Shown here: piece after piece, positions 8,084 to 17,158 of the stretch
Layout of the letters: each line of letters begins with the position of its first letter
How positions within the stretch are numbered: position 1 is the first letter of the stretch
Origin: Cochliopodium minus
Taxonomy: Eukaryota > Discosea > Himatismenida > Cochliopodiidae
Assembly: GCA_024220525.1 (NCBI GenBank)
Contig: JAMYWO010000561.1
Span: 1 to 17,814 of the forward strand
Direction of reading: 5' to 3'
DNA: 17,814 bases
Program-made: the position numbers and the translations under genes
The notes under the pieces: generated by a model
Seen by the model: only the letters and a program-made list of their open reading frames with translations
What the model was told of the DNA's origin: nothing
Databases searched by the model: none

Positions 8084-9465
8084 ATGTTTTCAGAAAGTAA
8101 ATTTATTGGTCAAAAAATTATACTTACAACAAAGAATGGCACTACAGAAGAAGGAATACTAAAACATATCGATTTAACAAGAAACATTCTTATTTTAGAA
8201 AATGGTATTTAATTTTTCATAACATCCAACATACAATAATTTTATTTTAATTTCCATTAGTAATTTCCTACTCAGAAGGAATGAAATATTCAAGGTAAAG
8301 ATTGATTCAAAAATTATAATTTTCTTCCTTATTTTCTTTTTTTCTTTGGAATAGTGATGAGAAATGCTTCAATGGAACAGAAATCACCAATATACTTTCA
8401 ATCAATCAAGAAATGATCTCCTATCTTGAGAATACTATGATTCTTGCTACAGAACCTCATCGCAATAACTTGATTATTAGCAATAATAAAAACAATAACA
8501 ATACTCATGGCTATATCAATAACATCAATAAATCCTACAATCCCAACATTATTTCCAACAATTCTAATAATAATACTAATCACAATAACCACAATTGCAA
8601 TAATTATAATAATCTCAATACTGAAAGCTATGGGTATCTCCCAAATTACAATAAATCCTGCAATCCCAACATTATTTCCAACAATTCTAATAATAATACT
8701 AATCACAATAACCACAATTGCAATAATTTTAATAATTTCAATACTGAAAGCTATGGGTATCTCCCAAATTACAATAAATCCTTCAATCCCAACATTATTT
8801 CCAACAATTCCAATAATAATAATTACAATTACAATTTCAATCATTCTGTAAGAAGCCCCACTTCAAGAGGATCAAAGGAAAGCCATCGCCCAAACAGAGA
8901 AAAAAAACTATTTTTTGAAATAAAGAACGGAATCCCAATTGCAAGGAAAATAGAAAGAGACCAAGAAGAAAAGGAAAGAAAAATAAAAAAAGAGGAGTTA
9001 AAGAAAAAACAAGAAGAAGAGGAAGAAGAAATGGAAAGAATTGAAGATAGTAAAGAAGAAGTAAATAGCGAAGAAGAAGAAGAAATGGAAAGAATTGAAG
9101 ATAGTAAGGAAGAAGTAAAGAGCGAAGAAGAAGAAATGGAAAGAATTGAAGATAGTAAAGAAGAAGTGAAGAGCGAAAAAGAGGAAGATGAAGAGAAAAA
9201 TAGCGAAGAACAAAAGGGTAAAAATTTTTCTAATATTATTTTTAATATCTTTATTTATTTATTTATAAACTTGATTTGAACAGGAGGAAACCTCTGCGTG
9301 ATTTGTTTTGAAAATATAGCAGAATTTACGTTTTATCCATGTGGGCACATTTGCATTTGTGAAATAGATGCTATTATTTACAAGGAAAAAGGCTGGCCTT
9401 GTCCCGTTTGCCTAACAGTTGCAATAGATATTTTCAAGACTTTTCAAAGTGGTCATGAAGAATAA
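8084..9465 (+). CDS. LSm-like / Asn-rich / coiled-coil / RING-finger protein, putative RNA-linked E3 ubiquitin ligase
   Basis: Exons 8084-8204, 8261-8294, 8355-9217 and 9284-9465 join in phase to 399 codons plus TAA. Residues about 6-73 look like an LSm fold of the LSm14/EDC3/ataxin-2 kind: FIGQKIIL, a TKNG turn, EGILKHIDLTRNILIL, and later FNGTEITNILSI, matching the family's final F-x-G-x-DI-x-x-L strand. Residues about 85-215 are Asn-rich with 41-residue tandem repeats. Residues about 235-338 are Lys/Glu-rich, probably a charged helix, with MERIEDSKEEV repeats. The C-terminus is a RING finger: CVIC at 344-347, PCGH at 358-361, Cys365, and CPVC at 379-382, followed by AIDIF, much like MEX3-type RINGs. 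The usual sixth ligand is Asp368. A RING implies E2 binding and ubiquitin transfer; the LSm part implies RNA or mRNP contact. The combined role is inference. Introns of 56, 60 and 66 nt are well bounded. Confidence 0.85.
8531..8815 (+). repeat. 123-bp tandem repeat coding for 41-residue Asn-rich units
   Basis: Two full units (8531-8653 and 8654-8776) and a partial third (from 8777) lie inside exon 3 of the LSm-RING gene. The units are almost identical in DNA, including third codon positions, with only a few substitutions (for example Tyr/Cys/Phe before NPNIISNN). The period is a multiple of three and keeps the frame. This points to recent unequal exchange or slippage, not selection on protein alone. 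Two other frames also stay open through the array. Confidence 0.93.
9019..9186 (+). repeat. 51-54-bp tandem repeat coding for Glu-rich MERIEDSKEEV units
   Basis: Three units start with ATGG at 9031, 9085 and 9136, giving steps of 54 and 51 bp; the difference is one GAA codon. Each encodes 17-18 residues (EEEE, MERIEDSKEEV, then K/N-S). The region should form a long acidic helix between the Asn-rich segment and the RING. DNA identity is high, so the array is recent. Confidence 0.9.
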
Positions 9466-9752
9466 CCTTAATATTACTTCTGATTCAAAAAAAAAAAAAA
9501 AAGTAAACAAAAAAATAAAGAAAAAGAAAAACAAAAAAAAAAACAAATAAAAAAAAAAAACAAAAAAAAATAAAAAAACAAAAACAAATAAAAAAATAAA
9601 AAAAAAAAAACCAAAAAAAAATTTGGTATGCAAATATTAAATTTTTTTTTAAAAAACACTTGACTATTTCTTTTTTTTCTTGTTCTTAAAGATTTGTTTT
9701 TATTTTAAAAATAAATAAAAAATTGAAAATCAATAATTTTGGTTCCATTTTG
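9466..9752. other. Spacer with long A-rich low-complexity tract
   Basis: This is a 287-bp gap between the LSm-RING stop and the F-box ATG. Positions 9487-9620 are nearly pure A with scattered T, C and G, which produces meaningless Phe-rich frames on the minus strand. An ATTAAATTTT patch and T runs at 9636-9690 precede the F-box gene. No gene or specific signal is seen. Confidence 0.75.
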
Positions 9753-12011
9753 ATGGAAGATGTTAATGAAATTGGAATGAAAGATCTAAGCACTGAAATA
9801 TTAGTCGAAATATTAGCATATATGCAATTGGATGTATTATTGAAGCTGAGAGAAGTATCCAAAACATTCAAAGAGATTATAGAATCCACAAATAAGTTTT
9901 GGAAGAGGCTCATAGTACCAACAAACCTGAATTTGAAGAAATATCTGAGAATAATAAATTTTTCAGCGAAAAATCTAAAAATTCTTAAATTCAAAAATTC
10001 ATGTGCAGAAAATTCAACACAGATGGAGATCTTGGAATTCAATGCCAAGATGCTGAAGATGATGGAGATCTTAACTTCCAGCGGATCGACATTGGAGGAA
10101 TTATCTTTCTTTGGGCTGAAATACATCTTCAACGAAATTGATTTTCCAAAAACAATCAAGATCTTAGATTTGAGAGGGTAATCATAATTTATTAATTTAA
10201 TTTTAGGATTTTAAAAATAAAATAATTAAAAATAATTAAAAATGAATCAAACATTTAAAAAAATCTTCAAAGGGTCTTGATTTACCCAAAAGATTTGAAG
10301 GACATATGTGGCATTCTCACCAAACTAGAGGAAGTAAAGTTGGGACTAAGCTACGAGCACAGTACAGAATTTTTTTTTTTTCATATTTGTTTTTTATTTG
10401 ATCCATTTATTTTTATTTTTATTTTTTTATTTTTTATTTTTTATTCATTTTTTATTTATTTTTTATTTTTTTTGTTTTAAAAATATTTCTTTCTTCAAGA
10501 TTTTTATTATTTTAATATTGTTTTCTTTTATTTTATATTATTTATTTTTTCTTAACTTTAATATTATTTTCTTTTTTGAACATTTTTATTTTTATTTTTT
10601 ATTTTTAAATTATTTTTTATTTTTTCTTTTTTTAAATTATTTTTTGTTTTCGTTAAAAAAAAAAGAATGGAAGGACGAAAGAATAATAACAAGGGAAATG
10701 AACTCTATCAAAGGGCTTCTCTCACTAGAAAAACTAAAGAGAGTAAGCATGGCAGGACTCAGCATGATTCCCTCCAATCAACTCCAACAGTTGGTAGAAA
10801 AATTCAAGTTTGAAAGTTTTAATGCTTCCAATTGCGAAGTTGATGATTCTGTTCTTCTCACTTTGTTGAAAAATTCTTCAAACGTTTTGATTGGTTTAAA
10901 TTTTTTTTTTTTTTAAAAAAAACAATCTTTTTACTTCCATTTTTTTGTATTGTTAAAAAATTTGATTTTTTTACTTATTTTTTTTTTTTAAATGATCATT
11001 TTATTTTTTTCATTTTTTGTTTAATTTTTATCTTTTTTTTCTTTTAAATTTAGTTTTTGTAAAGTATTTTTTTTTCATTTTTATTTTTATTTAATATTGA
11101 TTTTTTATTTATTTCACATTTTTTTTTTTTACATTTTTGTTTTTGTTTTAAAATTTGATTTGATTTGATATGATTTAATAATGATTTTTATTTTTATTTA
11201 TTTCATATTTTTATTTTTACTTATTTGTTTTTGTTTTTTATTTTTTTTTTAATCTTTTTCTTATTTTTTTTAAAATCTTAAAATTTTTTTCTAAATTTTT
11301 TTTTTTTTTCAATAGACTTGAATGTGAGGGCTTGTGATGAAATAACTGAAGAACCATTTTTAGTTTTAGCAAACTACACACCAAACATAAAAAGAATAAA
11401 CGTTTCATGCAACTCTTTTTTTTCGGTGAAATCATTGCACAACATTTCTCTGAAATGCCATTCCCTTGAAAAACTTGATTTGTGTTATTGTGATCAGTTC
11501 TCTGTTGAAGCGGGAGACTCCTCTCTTTCTATATCCAAGATCCTTTTGGATATTTCCAAAAATAATTCTAATTCTCTTGAAATGATTGGTAAAGAAAAAA
11601 AATTAAAAAATTATTCAAAATAAATTAATTATAAAAAAACATAATTGAAAAAAAATTGAAAATAAAAATTAATTAAAAAATTTTTTCAAAAAAGGTTTCG
11701 GAAATTTCGATTTAGATGATGAATTTATTGAAGCATTCATGCATAATTGCCCAAATCTAAACCATATTGGAATAGGAAGCATCAAAAAGTTAACATCAAA
11801 GTCAATTTATTCAATAGCGGTGAATTGCCAAGATCTCATCGATTTGAACTGCCACAAGATGGGAAACCAAATTTTGTACGATGATTTCTTGTTTTTGATT
11901 CAAAAATGTCAAAAACTAAAAAAACTTTCGGTTGATTCTTGTGAGGGATTGGATACAAACAAGATTTTTTATTTAAATCAAAAATTCAATTTGGAAAGGG
12001 AAGATTGGTGA
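9753..12011 (+). CDS. F-box and leucine-rich-repeat protein (FBXL-like)
   Basis: Exons 9753-10177, 10273-10361, 10666-10893, 11316-11588 and 11695-12011 join in phase to 443 codons plus TGA. The F-box spans roughly residues 9-55 (KDLSTEILVEILAYM, then LLKLREVSKTFKEII and FWKRL), the Skp1-binding part of SCF ubiquitin ligases. The rest is irregular leucine-rich repeats of the FBXL/AMN1 kind: LEELSFFGLK, IKILDLRG, LEEVKLGLS, LKRVSMAGL, LIDLNVRACDEIT, IKRINVSC, LEKLDLCYCDQ, LNHIGIG, LIDLNCHKM, LKKLSVDSCEGL. These should form the substrate-binding arc. Start: ATG 9753; an in-frame TTG upstream at 9723 is not needed. Introns are 95, 304, 422 and 106 nt; the two long ones are almost pure T. Two donors are weak (GTACAG at 10362, GTTTAA at 10894), but codon phase and repeat continuity support both. 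The target is unknown. Confidence 0.88.
10362..10665 (+). other. T-rich intron 2 of the F-box/LRR gene
   Basis: This 304-nt intron is almost entirely T and A with Phe/Tyr/Leu-coding open frames that mimic a membrane protein. It ends AAAAAAAAAAG just before the exon resuming at 10666. The open frame through it is a composition artefact. Confidence 0.7.
10894..11315 (+). other. T-rich intron 3 of the F-box/LRR gene
   Basis: At 422 nt this is the longest complete intron in the window. The donor is GTTTAA and the acceptor is TTTTTTTTTTCAATAG. The interior is T runs with a few degenerate TTTTTATTT-type repeats; no nested gene is seen. The weak donor makes it the least certain splice in the model, although LID-LNVRACD reads correctly across it. 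Confidence 0.65.
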
Positions 12012-12073
12012 ATTAAAAAATAATTTTTTTGAAAGTTTGTTTAATGATTAAATTCATTTTCTTGATAATTTGT
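12012..12073. other. Short tail-to-tail gap between F-box/LRR and ankyrin genes
   Basis: Only 62 bp separates the two stop codons, so the 3' UTRs of the converging transcripts very likely overlap. The gap is A/T-rich, with no distinct terminator. Confidence 0.6.
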
Positions 12074-15000
12074 TTAGTAATCTTCTTCATTATCTTCCCC
12101 TATTCTTTTTCTTTTACCTTTTTTTGTGTTTTTGGTTCCTTCTTGGTGGGTTGGACTTAGTTCCAAAGCAACATAGAGTTTGATTATGGAGTAAAAAAGA
12201 TATTTAGGAAATCTGGCATCGTAAAAAGTTTTTACTTTTGTTCTCATTGCCAACAAAAAAGTTTCAATCTTCATTTTGAAAGAATTTCTAAAGTGTTTGT
12301 GTCTTTTGATACTCCAAAGTTCTCCCTTTTCATATTTTTCGATTATTTTCCACATTTCTTTGTTTTGGAGAAACATTTCTTTCACAGAAACAGGTTCTTT
12401 CTCATTGTTCCTTAGATTTATGTCTGCTTTACTCGAAATAAAGAGGGTAAATAATCCTGGTGAATAAAATTCTCTTCTAAGCACATGAAGAGGAGTACAT
12501 TTTTCAATATTTTGTACATTGACATCACAATCAGTATTTTGAACTAGAATTTTGATAACTTCAACTTTATTCCAAAATTGATTCGCAGCAGGAAATAGAA
12601 TATTTTCATTATTATTGTTGAAGGCTTTGAAATCTATAGCACTCTTCTCAACCAAAAATCTTGTTGTTTCAGTGTTTGTGTGTTCAAATAAAGAATGAAG
12701 AGGGGTGTTATTTTTATTTTCGTTGTTTTTGAAATTAAAATTATATCCTCTTTCAAACAAATATTTGACAACATCTTTTGATACAATAACCTTCTTAAAT
12801 AAACAATTTAGTAAAAAATCTTTTTCTTTTGTACTCTTTTGGAAATCGAATTTCTTTTTTTCAAGTAAAAATTGTACTTCATTCAAATTATTGATCCGAT
12901 TTTTTGAAAAATATTCAGCAATATTATTTTCTATTTTTTCATATTTTTTTATAGAAAAGTTATTTTCCATCAAAGTGAGAACGTAATCCATCATTTCATG
13001 ATCAAAAAAAACATTATAAAACAAATTCTTGGAGTAATTATTTTCAATAAATCCTTCACTCTCACCAATTCCAGAATCTCCAAGAATAAATTTCAACAAT
13101 TTCATGTCCATTCTTTTATTTTGAAACAAAGAATCTATCATTTTATTCAAATAAATTTTTTTGTCCAAAAAGTAATTTATCATTTCCAGATCCAAATAAT
13201 TAGTATTAGAAAGTAATTGATTCAAATTTTGATTTTTATTTACAAAAAAATTGTAATTTTTTTCTTCAATCAAATATTTGACCATTTCCAAATCAGTGTT
13301 TCGATTTTGACAAATAGAGTCTAAATAAGATATATGTCTTATATTTTTGACAGACAAGTCATAAGCACCAACAGATTTCAATGTTTCTAAATCCAAATCC
13401 TTGTTTTTTAACAAACTGAACAAAGGATTGTTGTAAGCCATATTCCATAGTAAATTTATTGTGAAATCATATTTATAATCAAACAAAAGATAATCTCTCA
13501 ATTGAGGATTGGTTTTACAATCAAAAAGATTTTGGAAAACACTGTGTCTATGGAGATCTCCCAATTTCAAATCCATTTTTTCTCCTTCAAGCAAATACTT
13601 CATCATTTTCAAATTTAAATTTCGATTTCTCATCAACTTGTGGCTATACGGAGTTTTCCTTCTAGTTTTTGATTCTGCACAATTCAAAATATTCGGAATT
13701 TTTTCAATAAAATATTTCACAACTTCCATGTATTTGCAATACATAAAAAAATCATTAAGTGATAACTTTTCTATTTCCTCCAAATTTACTTTTTTTTCTT
13801 CAACCAAATACTTTAATGTTTCAAGATCCAAATACTTGTTTTTCAAAATTTTTTTCAAATATTCCAAGCCAAGAGGTTTCTGATCCAAAAAATATCTTAT
13901 CACTTTCATGTTTTTATTTTTTTTGAAAATTTTTTTTAATGGATATTTATTTGTTTTTGACTTTGTTTCCAAATCGATTTTTTTTTCGTTAATTAAATAA
14001 TTTATTGTTTCAAGACTAGCATGTTTGTTCGAACACAAAAGAGAAAGTAAATTATCTTTCATTTTGTTTTTGAGATCATTTTTAAAACCAATATCTTCAA
14101 CCAAATATTTAATCATTTCATTGATGTATTTTGAATTTTTTATTGAGAAAAATAAAAGAGGTTTTTTATTTCTATTTTTGGTGTAAATGTCACATATATT
14201 TCTTTCAAGCAAATATTTAATGAAATCAATGTTGATATTTTTATTTTTGAAAATTGTTTCGAAAAGATAGTTTTCTTTGTCAATGTCCGACCCAAACACC
14301 AACATTCCCTTTTCCAAAAAGTATTTTGGGAATTCCAAAATTTCATTTTGACAAATAAAATTAAGAAAAGTTTTATTTACGAAACTATTCTCTATTTTCG
14401 TATTGCATCCTTTCTCATAAAAATATTTCATGATTTCAATATTTTTACTTTTACAAGCCTGATGAAAAGGTGTCATATTTAAATCATTTTTGGATTCAAT
14501 GTTAATGTTTTTCTCCTCCGCTAAATATTTCACAACATTCAAGTTATTGTTAGACAAACTTGCCAAATGCAAAATATTGTTTCCTACTCTATCTCTAATG
14601 TCCAAAGTTTTTAATTCTCCGACAAACAATTTGACATTTTCAAGGTTTTCATTGAATCTTATTCCGATTTGATATGCATTTTGTCCCATTTGATTTTTTA
14701 TCTCCTTCTTTATCTCTTCTTTTTTTATCAGATCTTTTAGCAGTGGAGTATCTTTGAGATGTTTGAGTGCTTTGTGGGAAGGAGTGTTTCCACTCATGCT
14801 TTTCAAATTGATATCGATTTTCATTTCTATCATTTTGTTGATGAGATCCAAAGATACCTTTACTTTATTGGATGCAAAAAGAAGATGGAGAAGATTTCTG
14901 TTTTTATCATCTTTAATAAATCGATTTGAGAAAATATAAAATATAAATTTCTTTTATTCTTTGATATATGGGATAATTTGATTTACCTTTCAATGGAGAT

Positions 15001-15137
15001 AGATCTTTTTCCATGATACATTTCCTAATAAATTCTTCTCCACCAAATTCTATCAATTTGTTTTTCTTTTCATTCTTTTCAACCAAATTGATTATGAAAT
15101 CAAAATCAATACAATCTGAATTGCTAAATTCTTTCAT
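12074..15137 (-). CDS. Large ankyrin-repeat protein
   Basis: Exon 1 is 15137-14987 and exon 2 is 14910-12074. They join in phase across a 76-nt intron (donor GTAAAT, acceptor AAAG) to 995 codons plus TAA. The uninterrupted part of exon 2 lacks the first ankyrin helix, which the splice restores (NRNLLHLLFASN). The protein is a long run of divergent ankyrin-type repeats of about 33-38 residues, each with a core such as LDLEMVKYLIEEKN or NLNVVKYLAEEKN. Well-conserved repeats occur near the N-terminus (GNNILHLASLSN, NMTPFHQACKSK) and near the C-terminus (NTPLHSLFEHT, CTPLHVLRREF). The middle repeats keep only the second helix and loop. After the array there is a basic helical segment (about residues 865-970) and a tail KKGKRKR plus acidic residues, a plausible nuclear localisation signal. 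Partner and role are unknown; protein binding is the general expectation. Confidence 0.9.
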
Positions 15138-15262
15138 TTTTATCCTTATTTTTATTTGGATTATGAAGGTAAATTTTAACTTTATTTTTATTTTTAAAAA
15201 TAAATAAAAAATATTTGAAAAAAGGAAGATTCCAAAAAAGAGAATTTTATATTGATTAGAAT
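15138..15262. promoter_or_regulatory. Compact bidirectional promoter region between ankyrin and TECR genes
   Basis: Only 125 bp separates the two divergent ATGs. It is A/T-rich, with an ATTTTTATTTTTAAAAATAAATAAAAAAT dyad-like stretch in the middle (about 15183-15212). Both promoters and both 5' UTRs must fit in this space or extend into the genes. No named element is recognised. Confidence 0.5.
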
Positions 15263-16903
15263 ATGAGTTTTAATATTGAAGTACAATCTGCAGGAAGAAC
15301 ACCCAAGACAATTTGCAGTGTTAAATTGACAGGAGATAACACTATTTTGGATTTGAAGAAAAAAATCAGAGAAACAAAAAAACATTTATATCCTGAAAGA
15401 CAATCTCTTGTAAGAAAGAATGGTAAAAATTATTAAAATCTAATATTCGAATGCTTTACATTAATATAACGAGTATTGAATCAAAATAAAAAAATTTTTA
15501 TAAACATGAATGGAACATGGATGTTGTATTTTTGAAATTAAGAACTCTTTTGATAAATATGGAAATATTTTGGGAAATAAATAATCCTATTTTCTCGCAT
15601 TCTCTTTATATATTTTTGATTTTAAGAAATTATTTGAAAAATATTTAAAAAAGAAAGAGGACAAAAACCATTGGAAGAAGAGAAAAAACTTTCAGAATTA
15701 GGATTGAATGAAAATGAAACTTTATTCTTGAAAGATCTCGGAACCCAAGTAGCATGGACAACAGTGTTCTTGGCAGAGTATGCAGGACCAGCACTCATCT
15801 ACCTCACTGCATTTTTGATTCACTCACTATTCAACAAAAACTACAACCCATCTTTCAATCAAAAGTAAATAAAAAAAAATCTTTTTAGAGTTTTAGATAC
15901 AAAAAAAACTTTTGTTCAAAAATTCACCTTTATTCAAGTTTTCTTATTTATTCAAATTTAATAAGTGTGATTTGATCCTTAATTCTAATCTTTTTTCATT
16001 TAAAATAAATTATTATTTAATCTAAATAATAAATAAAAATTTTTATTTTTGTGCTTTACAAAACAATTCTCTATTTCAAACAATTTATTATTTATTTAAA
16101 TATTGAGAAAGCATTGTGAAATTTTATTTTTTAATTAATAAATATTTAATTTTATTTTTGTTTTCGATTTACATTAACATTAAAATAAAATTAATTTATT
16201 TATTTTTTCCAAAAAAAAAAAAAAAGAGTTCTCTTGTTCTGTTGGTTAGGACACTACTCCAAAAGAATCTTGGAAACCATCTTCGTGCACAGATTCAGCA
16301 GAGCCACCATGCCCATCTCCAACCTCTTCAAGAACTGCTCCTACTACTGGGGAGCAGCCTTCGCCGTAGGATACTTTGCAACCCATCCCCTCTACACCGA
16401 AGCTAACTCCTTCCAATTCTACTTTGGAGTTTCTTCATTTGTTATTTGTGAATTAGTCAACCTTTATTGCCACATTTACCTTTCCAATTTGAGAAAGCCG
16501 GGGGAGAGAAAGTATGTCGAGCCTAAGGGTCTCCTTTTCGACTTGGTCGTTTCTCCCAACTACACTTTCGAGATTTTTGCTTGGGTCTCTTTCTCCATCG
16601 CAAGTAATGTCTTGACTTCTTGGTTGTTTGCTCTTGTGGGAGCTTTGCAAATGGTAATTTTTTTTTTATTTTTTAAAGTAAATTATTTTTTAATTTTATT
16701 TCATTTTTCAATTTTTTATTTTTTGTTTTATTCAGTAAAATATTTCGTTCAATTTAATAATTTTTTTTTTTTTATTTTTATTTTATGTTTTAATTTTGCT
16801 TTTTACATAGTGGGTTTGGTCTATCAAAAAGAGATCACAATACAATCAATTGTTTGGAACTTCTAAGAAAAAACCTACCATCCTCCCTTTTGTTCCTATT
16901 TAA
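15263..16903 (+). CDS. Very-long-chain trans-2,3-enoyl-CoA reductase (TECR/Tsc13 family)
   Basis: Exons 15263-15422, 15660-15864, 16227-16653 and 16811-16903 join in phase to 294 codons plus TAA (human TECR is 308). The enzyme does the last step of the ER fatty-acid elongation cycle, reducing trans-2-enoyl-CoA with NADPH to supply sphingolipids and very-long-chain acids. Residues 1-85 are a ubiquitin-like domain ([31 protein letters not shown]). A first membrane segment follows ([16 protein letters not shown]). The steroid-reductase domain holds [17 protein letters not shown] (Lys134-Arg135), [20 protein letters not shown] and SPNYTFE (Tyr234), the conserved residues linked to catalysis in yeast Tsc13. 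The C-terminus is [18 protein letters not shown] ending in LPFVPI, which needs the last exon in its spliced frame. Exon 3 is about 50% GC over 16261-16380 against about 10% in the neighbouring introns. Several hydrophobic segments span the ER membrane. Confidence 0.97.
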
Positions 16904-17158
16904 AAGAATGAATTGATTATTTGATATTTTATTTAAATTAAATTCTCTTTAATTTTAATTTTAATTTATCTTTATCTCCATCTTTGATAACACATCTACT
17001 TGTTCTATTTTATTTTGCTGATATCAAATTCAGAAAAAAAAAAAAAAAAAAAATTGTTTGTGTGCAAATAAAATTAAAAAATAATCCTCAAAATCAAATT
17101 TGAATACCTTTATAATAACAATATCTATCAATTCAACCAATTTTAGAATATCAATCAT
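16904..17158. other. Spacer between TECR and ADCK1-like genes with a 20-base A run
   Basis: This is a 255-bp intergenic stretch on the plus strand, between a TAA stop and the next ATG. It includes a homopolymer of 20 A at 17034-17053 and an AATAAA-type match soon after. It presumably holds the TECR 3' UTR and the promoter of the next gene. No gene is seen. Confidence 0.6.

Noticed and set aside
8398-8851. Long open frames on both strands over the Asn-rich array (Ile/Val-rich)
   Set aside because: They are shadows of a repeat lacking stops in several frames. The Asn-rich frame is the one continuous with the LSm-like and RING exons.
8998-9213. Phe-rich minus-strand frame
   Set aside because: It is the antisense of GAA-rich Glu codons, a composition artefact.
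9412-9659. Phe-rich minus-strand frames resembling a membrane protein
   Set aside because: They are the antisense of an A-homopolymer spacer, with no start context or conserved residues.
10398-10665. Hydrophobic Phe/Tyr/Leu reading frame continuing upstream of an F-box exon
   Set aside because: It is T-rich intron sequence. The splice at 10361/10666 gives a leucine-rich repeat in phase.
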